From assembly GCF_004000805.1 (NCBI RefSeq), contig NZ_BILY01000006.1, positions 1 through 64,000 of the forward strand: a DNA stretch of 64,000 nt. Reading direction: 5' to 3'. This DNA is from Paenibacillus glycanilyticus NBRC 16618. Lineage in GTDB: Bacteria; Bacillota; Bacilli; Paenibacillales; Paenibacillaceae. The first letter of the stretch is position 1; each line of letters begins with the position of its first letter. This document shows positions 25,451 through 34,196 of the stretch, in pieces. Position numbers and translations under genes: made by a program. The notes beneath the pieces were generated by a model, which had not been told where the DNA came from, searched no databases, and saw only the letters and a program-made list of their open reading frames with translations.

Positions 25451-27214
25451 ATGACGACGAAATCATATAGCAAGGATTATCCCAGACCTCAGCTCGTGCG
25501 CGGCGATTGGCATAATCTGAACGGCGAATGGGACTTCCGCTTCGACGACGCAAATGCCGGCGAGCGCGAGAAGTGGCAGGAGGCATTCGAGGCAACACAC
25601 CGGATTAACGTACCGTTTACGTATGAAACCAAAGCCAGTGGCATTGGCGAGGAAAGCTTTCATCCTTATGTGTGGTACAGCAGAGAGATTTCCGTTCCGG
25701 CGGAAGCGGCCGGTAAGCGGGCGATCCTGCATTTTCAGGCGGTAGATTACGAAGCCAAAGTATGGATTAACGGCGAGCTGGCCGGAAGTCATCAAGGCGG
25801 CTATGCGGCATTCTCCGTCGACATGACGCCGTATCTGAAGTTCGGAGCCGATAACCGGATAGCGGTGAAAGTAACGGACAGCAACAGCTGCTATCAGCCG
25901 AGGGGCAAGCAGCGCTGGGTGCCGGACAACTTTGAATGCTTCTACGTGCAAACGACGGGCATCTGGCAGACGGTATGGATGGAATACGTGGAAGAAGAGC
26001 GGCTGGAGTCGGTCAAAATAACGCCGGATCTCGACCGCCATGTCGTCCGGTTCGATTACGAGATAAACGGCGTCCGGCCCGGCGGCGATCTGCTGCTGGA
26101 GGCCATCGTGACGTTCAAGGGGCAGCCCGTGAAGCGGGTTGCGCTGGGAATTGACCGTCCGTGCCTCTCGGTTGAGGTTGATCTTCACCATGAAGCGAAC
26201 GGACCGTGGAAGCGGGCGTATTGGACGCCGGCCCGTCCGAATTTGTATGACGTGGAGTTCGTCCTGACCTCGGGCGGGCGTGTCGTCGACCGTACGCTTT
26301 CTTATTTCGGCATGCGGAAAATATCCATCGAGAATGGAAAAGTGCTGCTGAACAACGCGCCAATCTACCAAAGGCTTATTTTGGACCAGGGCTATTGGAC
26401 GGACAGCCATCTAACGCCGCCAAGCGAAGAAGCGTTGATCGAGGATATCGACCTGATCCTGGCGATGGGCTACAACGGCGTGCGCAAGCATATGAAGATC
26501 GAGGATGCCCGTTTTCTCTATTGGTGCGACGTAAAGGGGCTGCTCGTCTGGTCGGAGATGGCGGCGACCTTCGAGTTCCATGACCGCGCGGTCGAGGCTT
26601 TCACGAGAGAATGGCTTGAAATTATTAAGCAGCAGCATAACCATCCGAGCATCATAACGTGGGTGCCGTTCAACGAGTCGTGGGGGATTGGCAATATTCT
26701 TCGCGACAAGCGGCAGCAGAAGTTCACGGAAGGCATCTACCATCTCACGAAGTCGTTCGATCCGAATCGTCCCGTTATCGTTAACGATGGCTGGGAGCAT
26801 ACCGTCTCGGATATCGTGACGCTGCATGATTACGTCCAGACCGGAGAAGGCTTCCTGAAGCGTTACCGGGATAACAAGGATGCTATCATGTCGCGCGAGA
26901 CGACCTGCAACCATTGGAAATATGCCTTTGCCGAGGGCTACGGCTACCGGGGACAGCCGATTATCATCAGCGAGTTCGGCGGCATTGCGTTCCAGTCCGA
27001 CAAGGGCTGGGGCTACGGGGAGCAGGTGGATTCGGTCGAAGCCTTCACGGAACGCTTCAAGGGACTTACGCAAGCCATCAAGTCCGTCGATTATATTTGC
27101 GGCTATTGCTATACGCAGGTGGCGGACGTGCAGCAGGAGATTAACGGACTGCTCACGGAGGACCGCAAGCCGAAGATTCCGCTGGAGGAGATTCGGGCCA
27201 TTAACTTGGGCTGA
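25451..27214 (+). CDS. glycoside hydrolase family 2 protein
   Basis: The 587-residue protein has the GH2 layout: a sugar-binding jelly-roll (LNGEWDFRFDD...AKVWINGELAGSHQGGYAAFSVDMT), an Ig-like middle domain, then a TIM barrel. The acid/base Glu is in WVPFNESWGIGN (about residue 410) and the nucleophile Glu in IISEFGGIAF (about 509). Family members are beta-galactosidases, beta-glucuronidases, mannosidases or arabinopyranosidases; which activity applies here is not certain. No signal peptide is present, so it is intracellular. It starts 16 bases after the GH51 stop with AGGAGGT upstream and ends at a strong terminator. Confidence 0.9.
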   Translation: MTTKSYSKDYPRPQLVRGDWHNLNGEWDFRFDDANAGEREKWQEAFEATHRINVPFTYETKASGIGEESFHPYVWYSREISVPAEAAGKRAILHFQAVDYEAKVWINGELAGSHQGGYAAFSVDMTPYLKFGADNRIAVKVTDSNSCYQPRGKQRWVPDNFECFYVQTTGIWQTVWMEYVEEERLESVKITPDLDRHVVRFDYEINGVRPGGDLLLEAIVTFKGQPVKRVALGIDRPCLSVEVDLHHEANGPWKRAYWTPARPNLYDVEFVLTSGGRVVDRTLSYFGMRKISIENGKVLLNNAPIYQRLILDQGYWTDSHLTPPSEEALIEDIDLILAMGYNGVRKHMKIEDARFLYWCDVKGLLVWSEMAATFEFHDRAVEAFTREWLEIIKQQHNHPSIITWVPFNESWGIGNILRDKRQQKFTEGIYHLTKSFDPNRPVIVNDGWEHTVSDIVTLHDYVQTGEGFLKRYRDNKDAIMSRETTCNHWKYAFAEGYGYRGQPIIISEFGGIAFQSDKGWGYGEQVDSVEAFTERFKGLTQAIKSVDYICGYCYTQVADVQQEINGLLTEDRKPKIPLEEIRAINLG

Positions 27215-27236
27215 TCTGCCTCCGCGACAGCGTAAG

Positions 27237-27271
27237 AAAACCGGGTCTGCACGCTGCAGACCCGGTTTTTT
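27237..27271 (+). terminator. terminator of the GH51-GH2 operon
   Basis: CCGGGTCTGCA (27241-27251) pairs with TGCAGACCCGG (27255-27265), flanked by AAAA and TTTTTT. Confidence 0.94.
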
Positions 27272-27353
27272 GCGGTCATAACAGGTATGGAAGCTGGGAA
27301 TTCAACGTGGCGCTTTTTCATGCGGGGAGAGGAGCAAGGGGGAATGCAGCAAT

Positions 27354-27397
27354 AAAAAAGGGCTATTCCGCGTCGCTTTATGACGGGAATAGCCCTT
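27354..27397 (-). terminator. terminator of the sulfatase gene
   Basis: On the minus strand AAGGGCTATTCC (27397-27386) pairs with GGAATAGCCCTT (27369-27358), followed by TTTT. The loop contains a smaller CGTC/GACG stem. Confidence 0.9.
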
Positions 27398-27410
27398 CCT
27401 ATTATTCAGC

Positions 27411-28946
27411 CTACGCGCCTGAAATACGCGGCATCGGCATCGGCTCCTTGCCAAGCTCCGCCCAGATGTACTTGAGCAGCAGCTCGGACTTCAGCGCCGC
27501 GTATGCCGGATCGTCCCACAAGTTGTTGAGCTCGCTTGGGTCATCCTGCAAATCGAAGATTTCGCCGTAGGTTTGGTTGTAATAGACCGTGATTTTGTAA
27601 CGCTGGTCGACGTACGTTTTCTGATGAATGGTGGTTGGCTCATGACGGAATTCGCAGATGGCGTGATCTCTCGCAGCGGATGCCGTACCTTTCCATACCT
27701 CGCTTTGATCGACGCCGGTCATCGCATGCGGGATCGGAATGCCGCTGAGCGACAGGAACGTTGGCGCAAGGTCAACCAGCGATTGGATCGCGTCCGACGT
27801 TACTCCCGCCGGAACCTGCCCCGGATAACGCACGATAAACGGAAGGCGAATCAGGTCCTCGTAATGGAAGCCGCCTTTGGCCTGCAGGCCGTGCTGGCCG
27901 AAGAAATGGCCATGATCCGTCGTAAAGACGACAACCGTGTTGTCCGCAATGCCAAGCTCTTCGAGCTTATCGAGGATCGTGCCGATATATTTGTCCATCA
28001 TGCTGATCATGCCGTAATAGACGGCGACCAGCTTCTTCTTGTCGTAGTCGGTAAGCTTCTTCCGCTCGCCGTATTCATAGTAATGATGCGAACGGTACCC
28101 GTGAATGCCGTTGCCCGTTTCCGCCCAAGGGGAGAAGTCCGGATTGTCCTCTTGCGTAAGGCCGAAATGAGGCGGGTTTTTGTCATGCTCGCCTGGCACG
28201 ATATCCGGAATCGTCAGGGAGTCCGGATCGTACATCGTATCCCACGGCTCGGGCACCAAGTATTCCGGATGCGGGTCGAAGAAGCTTGACCAGAGAAAGA
28301 ACGGTTTGTCTTCTTCGGCATATTGCTCCATAAGCGCGTTCGTGCGCTCCGCGATCCAGGTGTTGTAGTGGTACTTTTCGGGAATCGGCCACTTGTAGGT
28401 GGTGGCGGGATCCATGCTGCCTGTTGGAGGTAGGAAATAATCCCGCCAATTGATGCAGCCTTTCTCCTCCATCCATAAGGCGTAGTGCTGGCCTACGTGA
28501 GCTTCGTTGGTATGATTACGCGTGAGCTCGACATGCTCGAAGCCATAGAAAGGACCGTTGAATTGCTTCCACATCTCCAAATCCTGCAGGACCGGATAAG
28601 CCTCAAGCGAAGGGTATTCCTCCGTTGATGACAACGGCTGAAAATGGGCTTTGCCAACAAGCGCGGTTTTGTAGCCGGCAGAATGAAAATCTTCCCCGAC
28701 GAAGTGCCGGTCTTCCAGAAGCTTGGTTCCGAGCGTCCAAGCGCCATGCTGACTTGGGTATTGGCCCGTAATAATGGATGCGCGGCTTGGCGTGCAGGTC
28801 GGATTCGGACAGTAAGCTCTCGTAAAGGTTGTGCCGGACTGAACAAGCCGGTCTAAATTGGGCGTGCTTAATTCGTTATTGAAATAACCTAGCGTATTCC
28901 AGTGCTGCTGATCGCTTGTAATCAACAAAATGTTTGGTTTTTTCAA
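27411..28946 (-). CDS. sulfatase (formylglycine-dependent)
   Basis: The 511-residue protein is an alkaline-phosphatase-fold sulfatase that hydrolyses sulfate esters. The N terminus NILLITSDQQHW supplies metal ligands. CTPSRASIITG contains the Cys (residue 51) that must be converted to formylglycine, and TDHGHFFGQHGL holds further active-site residues. No signal peptide is seen, so it is probably cytoplasmic. No sulfatase-maturation enzyme lies in this window. It faces the arabinoside operon and is divergent from the second AraC gene, which suggests that the substrate polysaccharide may carry sulfate groups. Confidence 0.9.
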   Translation of the reverse strand: MKKPNILLITSDQQHWNTLGYFNNELSTPNLDRLVQSGTTFTRAYCPNPTCTPSRASIITGQYPSQHGAWTLGTKLLEDRHFVGEDFHSAGYKTALVGKAHFQPLSSTEEYPSLEAYPVLQDLEMWKQFNGPFYGFEHVELTRNHTNEAHVGQHYALWMEEKGCINWRDYFLPPTGSMDPATTYKWPIPEKYHYNTWIAERTNALMEQYAEEDKPFFLWSSFFDPHPEYLVPEPWDTMYDPDSLTIPDIVPGEHDKNPPHFGLTQEDNPDFSPWAETGNGIHGYRSHHYYEYGERKKLTDYDKKKLVAVYYGMISMMDKYIGTILDKLEELGIADNTVVVFTTDHGHFFGQHGLQAKGGFHYEDLIRLPFIVRYPGQVPAGVTSDAIQSLVDLAPTFLSLSGIPIPHAMTGVDQSEVWKGTASAARDHAICEFRHEPTTIHQKTYVDQRYKITVYYNQTYGEIFDLQDDPSELNNLWDDPAYAALKSELLLKYIWAELGKEPMPMPRISGA

Positions 28947-29051
28947 GAGAAAATCGCCTCCATGCCAATCATTGTAATGGATAGGAGGCAGTCGTAAAAT
29001 AGCATCATGTATGGTTGATTTACCAATTTGTCAGGTAGGGGGCGGATTGTG

Positions 29052-29930
29052 ATGAATGGCAATAGTTCGGCAGGCTTCGAAACCGCCGAGTTTCTGTTTC
29101 ATGCGATAAGCGAGCTGGACAAGCAATGTTCGATATGGCCCGTGAGAGGGGGGCTCACGGAGACCAGGCAAGGCTACGGCGCCGGACCAAAAAGGATTGA
29201 GAGCTACAGTCTGCATATCGTAAAGGAAGGCTTCGTTCGGGTAGAGTGGGATGGAGGGAATAGCGTAACGCTGTCTGCCGGGGATCTCTTCTGCTTGTTC
29301 CCAGCGCGTACCTATGCGTACTATGCGATTGAAGGGAAAAAGCCGCCCCGGATGAGCTGGATTGTGATGGATGGTCCACGCGCGGCAGAGCTGCTGGCGC
29401 TCACCGGCATAAGTTTCGAGAAACCGTTTCTGGAGAACGGATGGACGCAAGAAGCAGAGCGGGCGCTTCATGGCCTGCTTGATTCGATGCGGAGCGGAGA
29501 GACGGAGAGCGCCCATGTTCGGTCGCTTGAAATGCAAAGCCTGCTGTACCGTCTATTGGCAGCCTTATGCCGGACGGTTCCCCCCGCTTATGCCCTGAAT
29601 GCCACGGATTGGGTCAAGCAAAGCATGTCCTATATCCGGCAGCATGCCACGGAAGGCATCACGGTCCAGCAGGCAGCCAAGGCAGCGGGAATGAACCGGA
29701 CGTATTACTCCGTTGCTTTCTCGGAAAAGGCTGGAATGCCGCCAAGCGATTACATCACGCAGGTAAGGATGGAATCTGCCAGGCGGCTTCTTGCGGAGAC
29801 CGATGCCTCTATTACGGAGGTTGCTTATACGACCGGTTATTCCTCTTTGTATGCTTTTACGCGAACGTTTAAAAATCGTATGGGGGAGACGCCAACGGCC
29901 TACCGGGATGCGATTTGGAAAAGAACGTAG
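29052..29930 (+). CDS. AraC-family transcriptional regulator (second of the pair)
   Basis: The 292-residue protein has a cupin-like N-terminal domain (ESYSLHIVKEGFVRVEWDG...GDLFCLFPARTYAYYAI) and an AraC double helix-turn-helix (GITVQQAAKAAGMNRTYYSVAF; TEVAYTTGYSSLYAFTRTFK). It is similar along its length to the regulator at 15397. The ATG at 29052 is preferred because a GGGGG-rich site lies just upstream; the in-frame TTG at 29028 has none. It is divergent from the sulfatase gene, its probable target. Confidence 0.88.
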   Translation: MNGNSSAGFETAEFLFHAISELDKQCSIWPVRGGLTETRQGYGAGPKRIESYSLHIVKEGFVRVEWDGGNSVTLSAGDLFCLFPARTYAYYAIEGKKPPRMSWIVMDGPRAAELLALTGISFEKPFLENGWTQEAERALHGLLDSMRSGETESAHVRSLEMQSLLYRLLAALCRTVPPAYALNATDWVKQSMSYIRQHATEGITVQQAAKAAGMNRTYYSVAFSEKAGMPPSDYITQVRMESARRLLAETDASITEVAYTTGYSSLYAFTRTFKNRMGETPTAYRDAIWKRT

Positions 29931-29956
29931 TCAAATAAGCCTATGCAACATACGTG

Positions 29957-30064
29957 TTGTCCACAGTTATTCACAAAGTTATACACATATTAAGAACGCT
30001 TTCTATCGGACAACTGTTCATTTTCGAAGTGTTATCCACTTGTCCACAGGAGTTGTTATCCACA
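29957..30064 (+). other. cluster of six DnaA-box-like 9-mers
   Basis: Six same-strand sites fit or nearly fit TTATNCACA. They are TTGTCCACA (29957), TTATTCACA (29967), TTATACACA (29979), TTATCCACT (30032), TTGTCCACA (30040) and TTATCCACA (30056). Three lie between genes; three lie in the last codons of the acyltransferase gene on the other strand. No dnaA, dnaN or replication gene is nearby. It may be a DnaA-titration or regulatory cluster like those known in Bacillus subtilis. Confidence 0.7.
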
Positions 30065-31094
30065 TCCGGATAGGATTCCGGAATTTCCGGATGATTTCCA
30101 ACAGCCATGCGATAAGCGCGGACAACCCAATCGACAGCAGGCAAACGGCGGCGAAATGAAGCAGACTATTCGAGATAAACAGCCGCTCCAGATGCGCGGC
30201 TTCGGCTGCTCCGCGGACAAGCACAATGGCCAAGGGATGCAGAATATACACCCAAGTCCGCCACTCCCGGAACCTTTTGCTGGCCGGAACCTTCCACTGC
30301 ATGGACCACTGGAATAAGAAATAGACCGCGGGAACCGCAAACACATACATGCTGTCATGCCGCGGAATTCCCGAGGAGTGAAGGAGCATCCCTTCGGCGA
30401 ACATGAGGCCAAGAAAAACCGCAAACAAAGCCGCATTCACGATCGGTTTTCGGGCTGGAGGAGGCTGTTTGGCTGCCCAAGCTCCCATTGCCAGATAAAG
30501 AGGGGCATAGAAAAGTCCGTTGCGGGTGTAATCAAACACCTTAAACATCCCTTCGTAGATAAGGGCCAGCCCTTCGTTGTTCTGCAGGATACCGTAGTAG
30601 CTGTCCCCAAGCAGCCCGACGGTGTACAAAAGCCCGGCCGAGGCCAGCACCGCGTTCATCGGTAGGAACCGAATCATCGCATAAGTTATCAACAGGCCGA
30701 TTATTAACGCTGGCAAATACCATAGGTGATAAAAGGTTCCGTCAAACACGATGTCTTTGATGACGGAATACGTCGTTAAGGAATCGGAAAAATAACCGGT
30801 ATATAGGTTCAGCGGAATGTACAGGACAATGGCAATGGCGTAGAGCTTTACAATTTTCAGCAGGTAGCCTTGAACAGCCTTCCGATCCGTTAACGGATTT
30901 CCCGTCAGCTTGCGGAACAATAGGAATCCGGCTGTCATAAAAAAGACGGGAACGGCAATACGCGTAAGCAGATTGCTTACAAGAAAATCGGCGTCAGCGC
31001 TGTATGACAGAAGCGGGCTCGTATGATTGGCAACAACGAGCAGGGCGGCCGCGAATTTGACCCAATCTAGCCCGCCGTATCCCGTTCTAGACAT
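30018..31094 (-). CDS. acyltransferase-3 family membrane protein (VanT membrane-half-like)
   Basis: The 358-residue protein has about ten membrane helices and the acyltransferase-3 signature at its start (GGLDWVKFAAALLVVANHTSPL, with a conserved His). Family members O-acetylate cell-surface sugars. A related membrane module forms the N-terminal half of VanT in D-Ala-D-Ser glycopeptide-resistance operons, where it is thought to carry serine. It starts eight bases inside the end of the VanXY-like gene, so the two are in one operon. Its last codons overlap three of the DnaA-box-like sites. An ordinary acetyltransferase role remains possible. Confidence 0.8.
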   Translation of the reverse strand: MSRTGYGGLDWVKFAAALLVVANHTSPLLSYSADADFLVSNLLTRIAVPVFFMTAGFLLFRKLTGNPLTDRKAVQGYLLKIVKLYAIAIVLYIPLNLYTGYFSDSLTTYSVIKDIVFDGTFYHLWYLPALIIGLLITYAMIRFLPMNAVLASAGLLYTVGLLGDSYYGILQNNEGLALIYEGMFKVFDYTRNGLFYAPLYLAMGAWAAKQPPPARKPIVNAALFAVFLGLMFAEGMLLHSSGIPRHDSMYVFAVPAVYFLFQWSMQWKVPASKRFREWRTWVYILHPLAIVLVRGAAEAAHLERLFISNSLLHFAAVCLLSIGLSALIAWLLEIIRKFRNPIRMWITTPVDKWITLRK

Positions 31095-31938
31095 GGGATC
31101 GCCTGCTTTTATCCTTGAACGCGGTCACGATAAAACCGTCAACGTTATTCCCGGACAAGCTGAAGCGATCGCATGGGATAAGGGGAATGGACGTCGAAGC
31201 TCCCGTGTCTGCCGCCACGAAATAGATTTCGGCCAAGGAATGATCATCCTCGAATAATAGATGTTCGCTGCCGTAGACATAGCTTCTAAGTACGTCGATA
31301 TATTCCTCCAGGCACCAATCGTTCCGCTCCATGATGTCTGCATGGGGATAACCGATGTAACGGAAATGCCAAGGCTCGCACGAGATTTGAGTCAAGGCCT
31401 CCTTGCCTTCCTTGTAACGTTGAATGAACCCAAAGCGTGCGGCAAGCTGTTTGAAGGTCTTGTAGACATCCGTGTCCGGGAACGCCGGTGCGATAAAATC
31501 AATTTCCTTGCTGAGCCGGCCGACATCGATCGCCAGCCCCGTCTGATGCTCGCTCCGGTCGGGCAACGCGACATAACGCGCCGTGTAATCCGCGCCGTTA
31601 TCGGCTAATGAGGAGCTGTAAATCTGCTCTTGGTCATGCTTGGTCCGATAGCCACTGACAGCGATTATATCGTCTATCCCTTCGCTGGCCTCAAGAAGCT
31701 CGGCTAACTGACGCAAGCAGGTTCGCTCTAGCCGCATGCCATCCTTCAGCGTGTGAATAGCCGGGAACGATCGGATTGGCGCCAAACGGTCGGAAGAAGG
31801 AATTTGCCGGATTGGATTTTCACGATTAATCAAGACCAGATGTCCTTTATGAACGCCGGAATTGGCAGTTTGAATGGATGTGTGAAACGTTATATGACGG
31901 CCTGACTGATGTCGTCCGGCCAAGTTGTTTTGTCCCAT
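31087..31938 (-). CDS. VanXY-like D,D-dipeptidase/D,D-carboxypeptidase
   Basis: The 283-residue protein belongs to peptidase family M15B. The zinc site is visible: His131 and Asp138 in SEHQTGLAIDVG and His191 in CEPWHFRY, with catalytic Glu188. An Arg lies in SGYRTKHDQ. It has no signal peptide or membrane segment, like the cytoplasmic VanXY proteins, which destroy D-Ala-D-Ala and trim pentapeptide precursors. From memory, VALP-x2-SEHQ-x-GLAIDVG and EPWHFRY also occur in VanXY-C. A C-terminal extension of about 65 residues follows the usual end. The ATG at 31938 has GAGGAGGT upstream and lies within the end of the racemase gene. Confidence 0.87.
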   Translation of the reverse strand: MGQNNLAGRHQSGRHITFHTSIQTANSGVHKGHLVLINRENPIRQIPSSDRLAPIRSFPAIHTLKDGMRLERTCLRQLAELLEASEGIDDIIAVSGYRTKHDQEQIYSSSLADNGADYTARYVALPDRSEHQTGLAIDVGRLSKEIDFIAPAFPDTDVYKTFKQLAARFGFIQRYKEGKEALTQISCEPWHFRYIGYPHADIMERNDWCLEEYIDVLRSYVYGSEHLLFEDDHSLAEIYFVAADTGASTSIPLIPCDRFSLSGNNVDGFIVTAFKDKSRRSHV

Positions 31939-33071
31939 CTTGCACGTACCTCCTCGATATCTTTATAGGTTCTCGTTATCCGGACGCCAAGCGAAGCGGA
32001 GACTTCCTGCGCAACGCTTCCGATATGGGCGGCAAGCTCGGCAAATGTAATACGCTGCCCGCCTTGGGTACCGATCAAGGTAACCGGAGTTCCTTCCGCG
32101 AATGGTCCGGGGAGCTTGATCATCAGCTGGTCCATGGAGATTTTGCCCGCAATAGGAGCGCGGCGGCCGCCAATCAGCACATCCGTGCCTTGCATTCGCT
32201 GCGCCCAGCCGTCGGCATAACCGATTGGCACCGTTCCAATCCATTCCTCCTCCTTAGCCTGATAGGAATTGTCGTAGCCGATATATTCCCCCTTAGCCAG
32301 CTTCTTCACTTGAATCAGACGGCTGTGAAGACTTAGAGCAGGCTCCAGCTTAACCGGACAAGCAAGCCTTGCAGGGTAAAAGCCGTACATCGCCGCTCCG
32401 ATCCGCACCATATCCATTGCCAGATGAGGAAATCTCAGCGCCGCAACGCTGCCCGCGCAATGATAATGACGAATCGCAAGCCCGGAGGCGCGTACCCATT
32501 CCTTCATATCGAGGAAGCGGGCAACCTGCTGCTCCAGAAAGCGGGTATCCTCCTGTCCGGCCGTCGCAAAATGCGTGTAAAAGCCGTCCATCTCAACATC
32601 CTCAGCGTGCAGCCAAGGGACAAGCTCATCCCATTCTTGCTTCGTCCGGATGCCGATTCGCCCAAGCCCCGTATCCATCTTGGCATGAACACGCAGCTTG
32701 CCAGCGGAGCCGCAAGGCTTGAAATTCCGCATCTCGCAAAACCATTTGGCGCTTGTTACGGTTAAGGAGAGGTCATGCTTCAGAGCCAATGGCACATGCT
32801 CCGGCCGGATAGGCGTTAATACGAGAATAGGCAGCTGTAATCCGGCATCGCGCAGCCGAACCGCTTCTTCCAGGTAGGCAACCGCCAAATAATCCGCGCC
32901 GGCCTTTATCGCTGCCTTGGCCGATTCGATGTCGCCATGCCCGTAGCCGTTCGCCTTGACGACAGCCATCAGCTTCACCGAACCGGGAAGAGACCGGCGA
33001 ATGTTCAGCATATTCTCCCGAATACGGCTCAAACTAATTTCAGCCCAAGTATCTCTTAACATACGGCTCAC
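31890..33071 (-). CDS. PLP-dependent alanine/serine racemase (VanT racemase-half-like)
   Basis: The 393-residue fold-III racemase has the PLP lysine Lys39 in AVVKANGYGHG and the opposing Tyr270 in YIGYDNSYQAKEE. IGYADGW and the substrate-site ISMDQLM block follow. It makes D-amino acids for peptidoglycan from the L forms. By my alignment, the active-site Tyr that precedes RVPR in Bacillus alanine racemase (Tyr354) is replaced by Val363 (GVRITR). Serine racemases of the VanT type also lose that Tyr, to Asn. The gene lies between the ligase and VanXY-like genes, ten bases after the ligase. GAGGTGA precedes the ATG. Confidence 0.88.
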   Translation of the reverse strand: MSRMLRDTWAEISLSRIRENMLNIRRSLPGSVKLMAVVKANGYGHGDIESAKAAIKAGADYLAVAYLEEAVRLRDAGLQLPILVLTPIRPEHVPLALKHDLSLTVTSAKWFCEMRNFKPCGSAGKLRVHAKMDTGLGRIGIRTKQEWDELVPWLHAEDVEMDGFYTHFATAGQEDTRFLEQQVARFLDMKEWVRASGLAIRHYHCAGSVAALRFPHLAMDMVRIGAAMYGFYPARLACPVKLEPALSLHSRLIQVKKLAKGEYIGYDNSYQAKEEEWIGTVPIGYADGWAQRMQGTDVLIGGRRAPIAGKISMDQLMIKLPGPFAEGTPVTLIGTQGGQRITFAELAAHIGSVAQEVSASLGVRITRTYKDIEEVRARWDKTTWPDDISQAVI

Positions 33072-33080
33072 CTCGCTCGC

Positions 33081-34160
33081 TTATTTGGTATATTGAAGCG
33101 TTTGTTTATTTTGATGGCGGGCGACCGCATGCCCGATTAATTGTTCGATCAGGGCGGAATAAGCCGTGCCGTTCGTGCGCTCCCACATGACCGGGTACAT
33201 GCTGAAATTCGTAAAGCCGGGCAGCGCGTTTATCTCGTTCAGGTACAGCTGGCCTTCTCCGTCAAGGAAGAAGTCGACGCGGGCAAGGCCCTCGCAGCCA
33301 TGGGCTTGATAGGCGCGGACCGCCAGCTCGCGGATCCGCGAAGTCAAGCCTTCCGCCAGCTTGGCGGGAATCTGCATGGTAAGCCGCTTGTCCATGTATT
33401 TGGATTCGTAATCGAAGAAAACATGATCATGAATAAACTCGCCGGGCAGCGAGGCTTGCGGTCTCTCATTGCCGATAACGGCGACTTGAATTTCTCTGCC
33501 GTCTACTTCGCGTTCGATGACTATCTTTTTATCGTAAGAGAAGGCTTCGCGGATCCCGGTTAGGAGCTCTCCGCGGTCCGTGCACCGGCTGATGCCGATA
33601 CTGGAGCCAAGGGAAGCGGGCTTCACGTAGCACGGATATCCAATGGCATCCTCCGCCTTGCGTAATACGGCTGCCTCATCCGTTGTCCACTCCTCGCAGC
33701 GGTACACCCTATATTCCGTCTGGTTAATACCGGCTTGGGCCAGCACCTGCTTCGACATTGCCTTGTCCAAGGTTAATGCAGCCGATAGCACGCCATTCCC
33801 CACATAAGGAACGTTCACGAGCTCCAGCAGGCCTTGTACCGTGCCGTCTTCTCCATTGGGACCATGCAGGAGCGGCAAAACGACTTTTGGGCCGGGCAGC
33901 GCCATGATGCCCGACAGAATCTCGCCAATGGAACGGGCGGGGTCCGGAAACGTTGGCGTTGCAATCAACCGTTCAATCGTTAGCTCATCCTTGGCAATAG
34001 GCCCGGGCTGCGTACACCACAAGCCTTCGCGGGTAATGTAGACGGGATAAACCTCGTAGCGGCTTTCATCAATGGAATGAAGGACGGTGACGGCCGTTTT
34101 TAACGACACTTCATGTTCGACGGATTTGCCGCCGTATAGCACGTATAGCTTTGTTTTCAT
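33081..34160 (-). CDS. D-alanine--D-X ligase (Ddl/VanC-like)
   Basis: The 359-residue ATP-grasp ligase joins D-Ala to a second residue for the cell-wall precursor. The Glu15-Ser-Tyr triad is present: Glu15 in GGKSVEHEVSL, Ser in KPASLGSSIG and Tyr in the omega loop FFDYESKYM. LHGPNGEDGTVQG and LNEINALPGFT complete the family motifs. The omega-loop Tyr argues against a D-lactate ligase of the VanA type, which has His. Sequence alone does not separate D-Ala-D-Ala from D-Ala-D-Ser activity. It is the first gene of the minus-strand operon, divergent from vanR-like; GGAGGT precedes the ATG. Confidence 0.9.
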   Translation of the reverse strand: MKTKLYVLYGGKSVEHEVSLKTAVTVLHSIDESRYEVYPVYITREGLWCTQPGPIAKDELTIERLIATPTFPDPARSIGEILSGIMALPGPKVVLPLLHGPNGEDGTVQGLLELVNVPYVGNGVLSAALTLDKAMSKQVLAQAGINQTEYRVYRCEEWTTDEAAVLRKAEDAIGYPCYVKPASLGSSIGISRCTDRGELLTGIREAFSYDKKIVIEREVDGREIQVAVIGNERPQASLPGEFIHDHVFFDYESKYMDKRLTMQIPAKLAEGLTSRIRELAVRAYQAHGCEGLARVDFFLDGEGQLYLNEINALPGFTNFSMYPVMWERTNGTAYSALIEQLIGHAVARHQNKQTLQYTK

Positions 34161-34196
34161 CTATTCATACCTCCGGGTATTGTTCTTGTCCGTTGC

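Noticed and set aside
29957-30064. chromosomal oriC
   Set aside because: No dnaA, dnaN, recF, parAB or rpmH genes are near and no AT-rich unwinding element is evident; kept only as a DnaA-box cluster.
33081-34160. VanA-type D-Ala-D-Lac ligase
   Set aside because: The omega loop has the Ddl-type Tyr rather than the VanA-type His, and there is no vanH-like dehydrogenase gene next to it.
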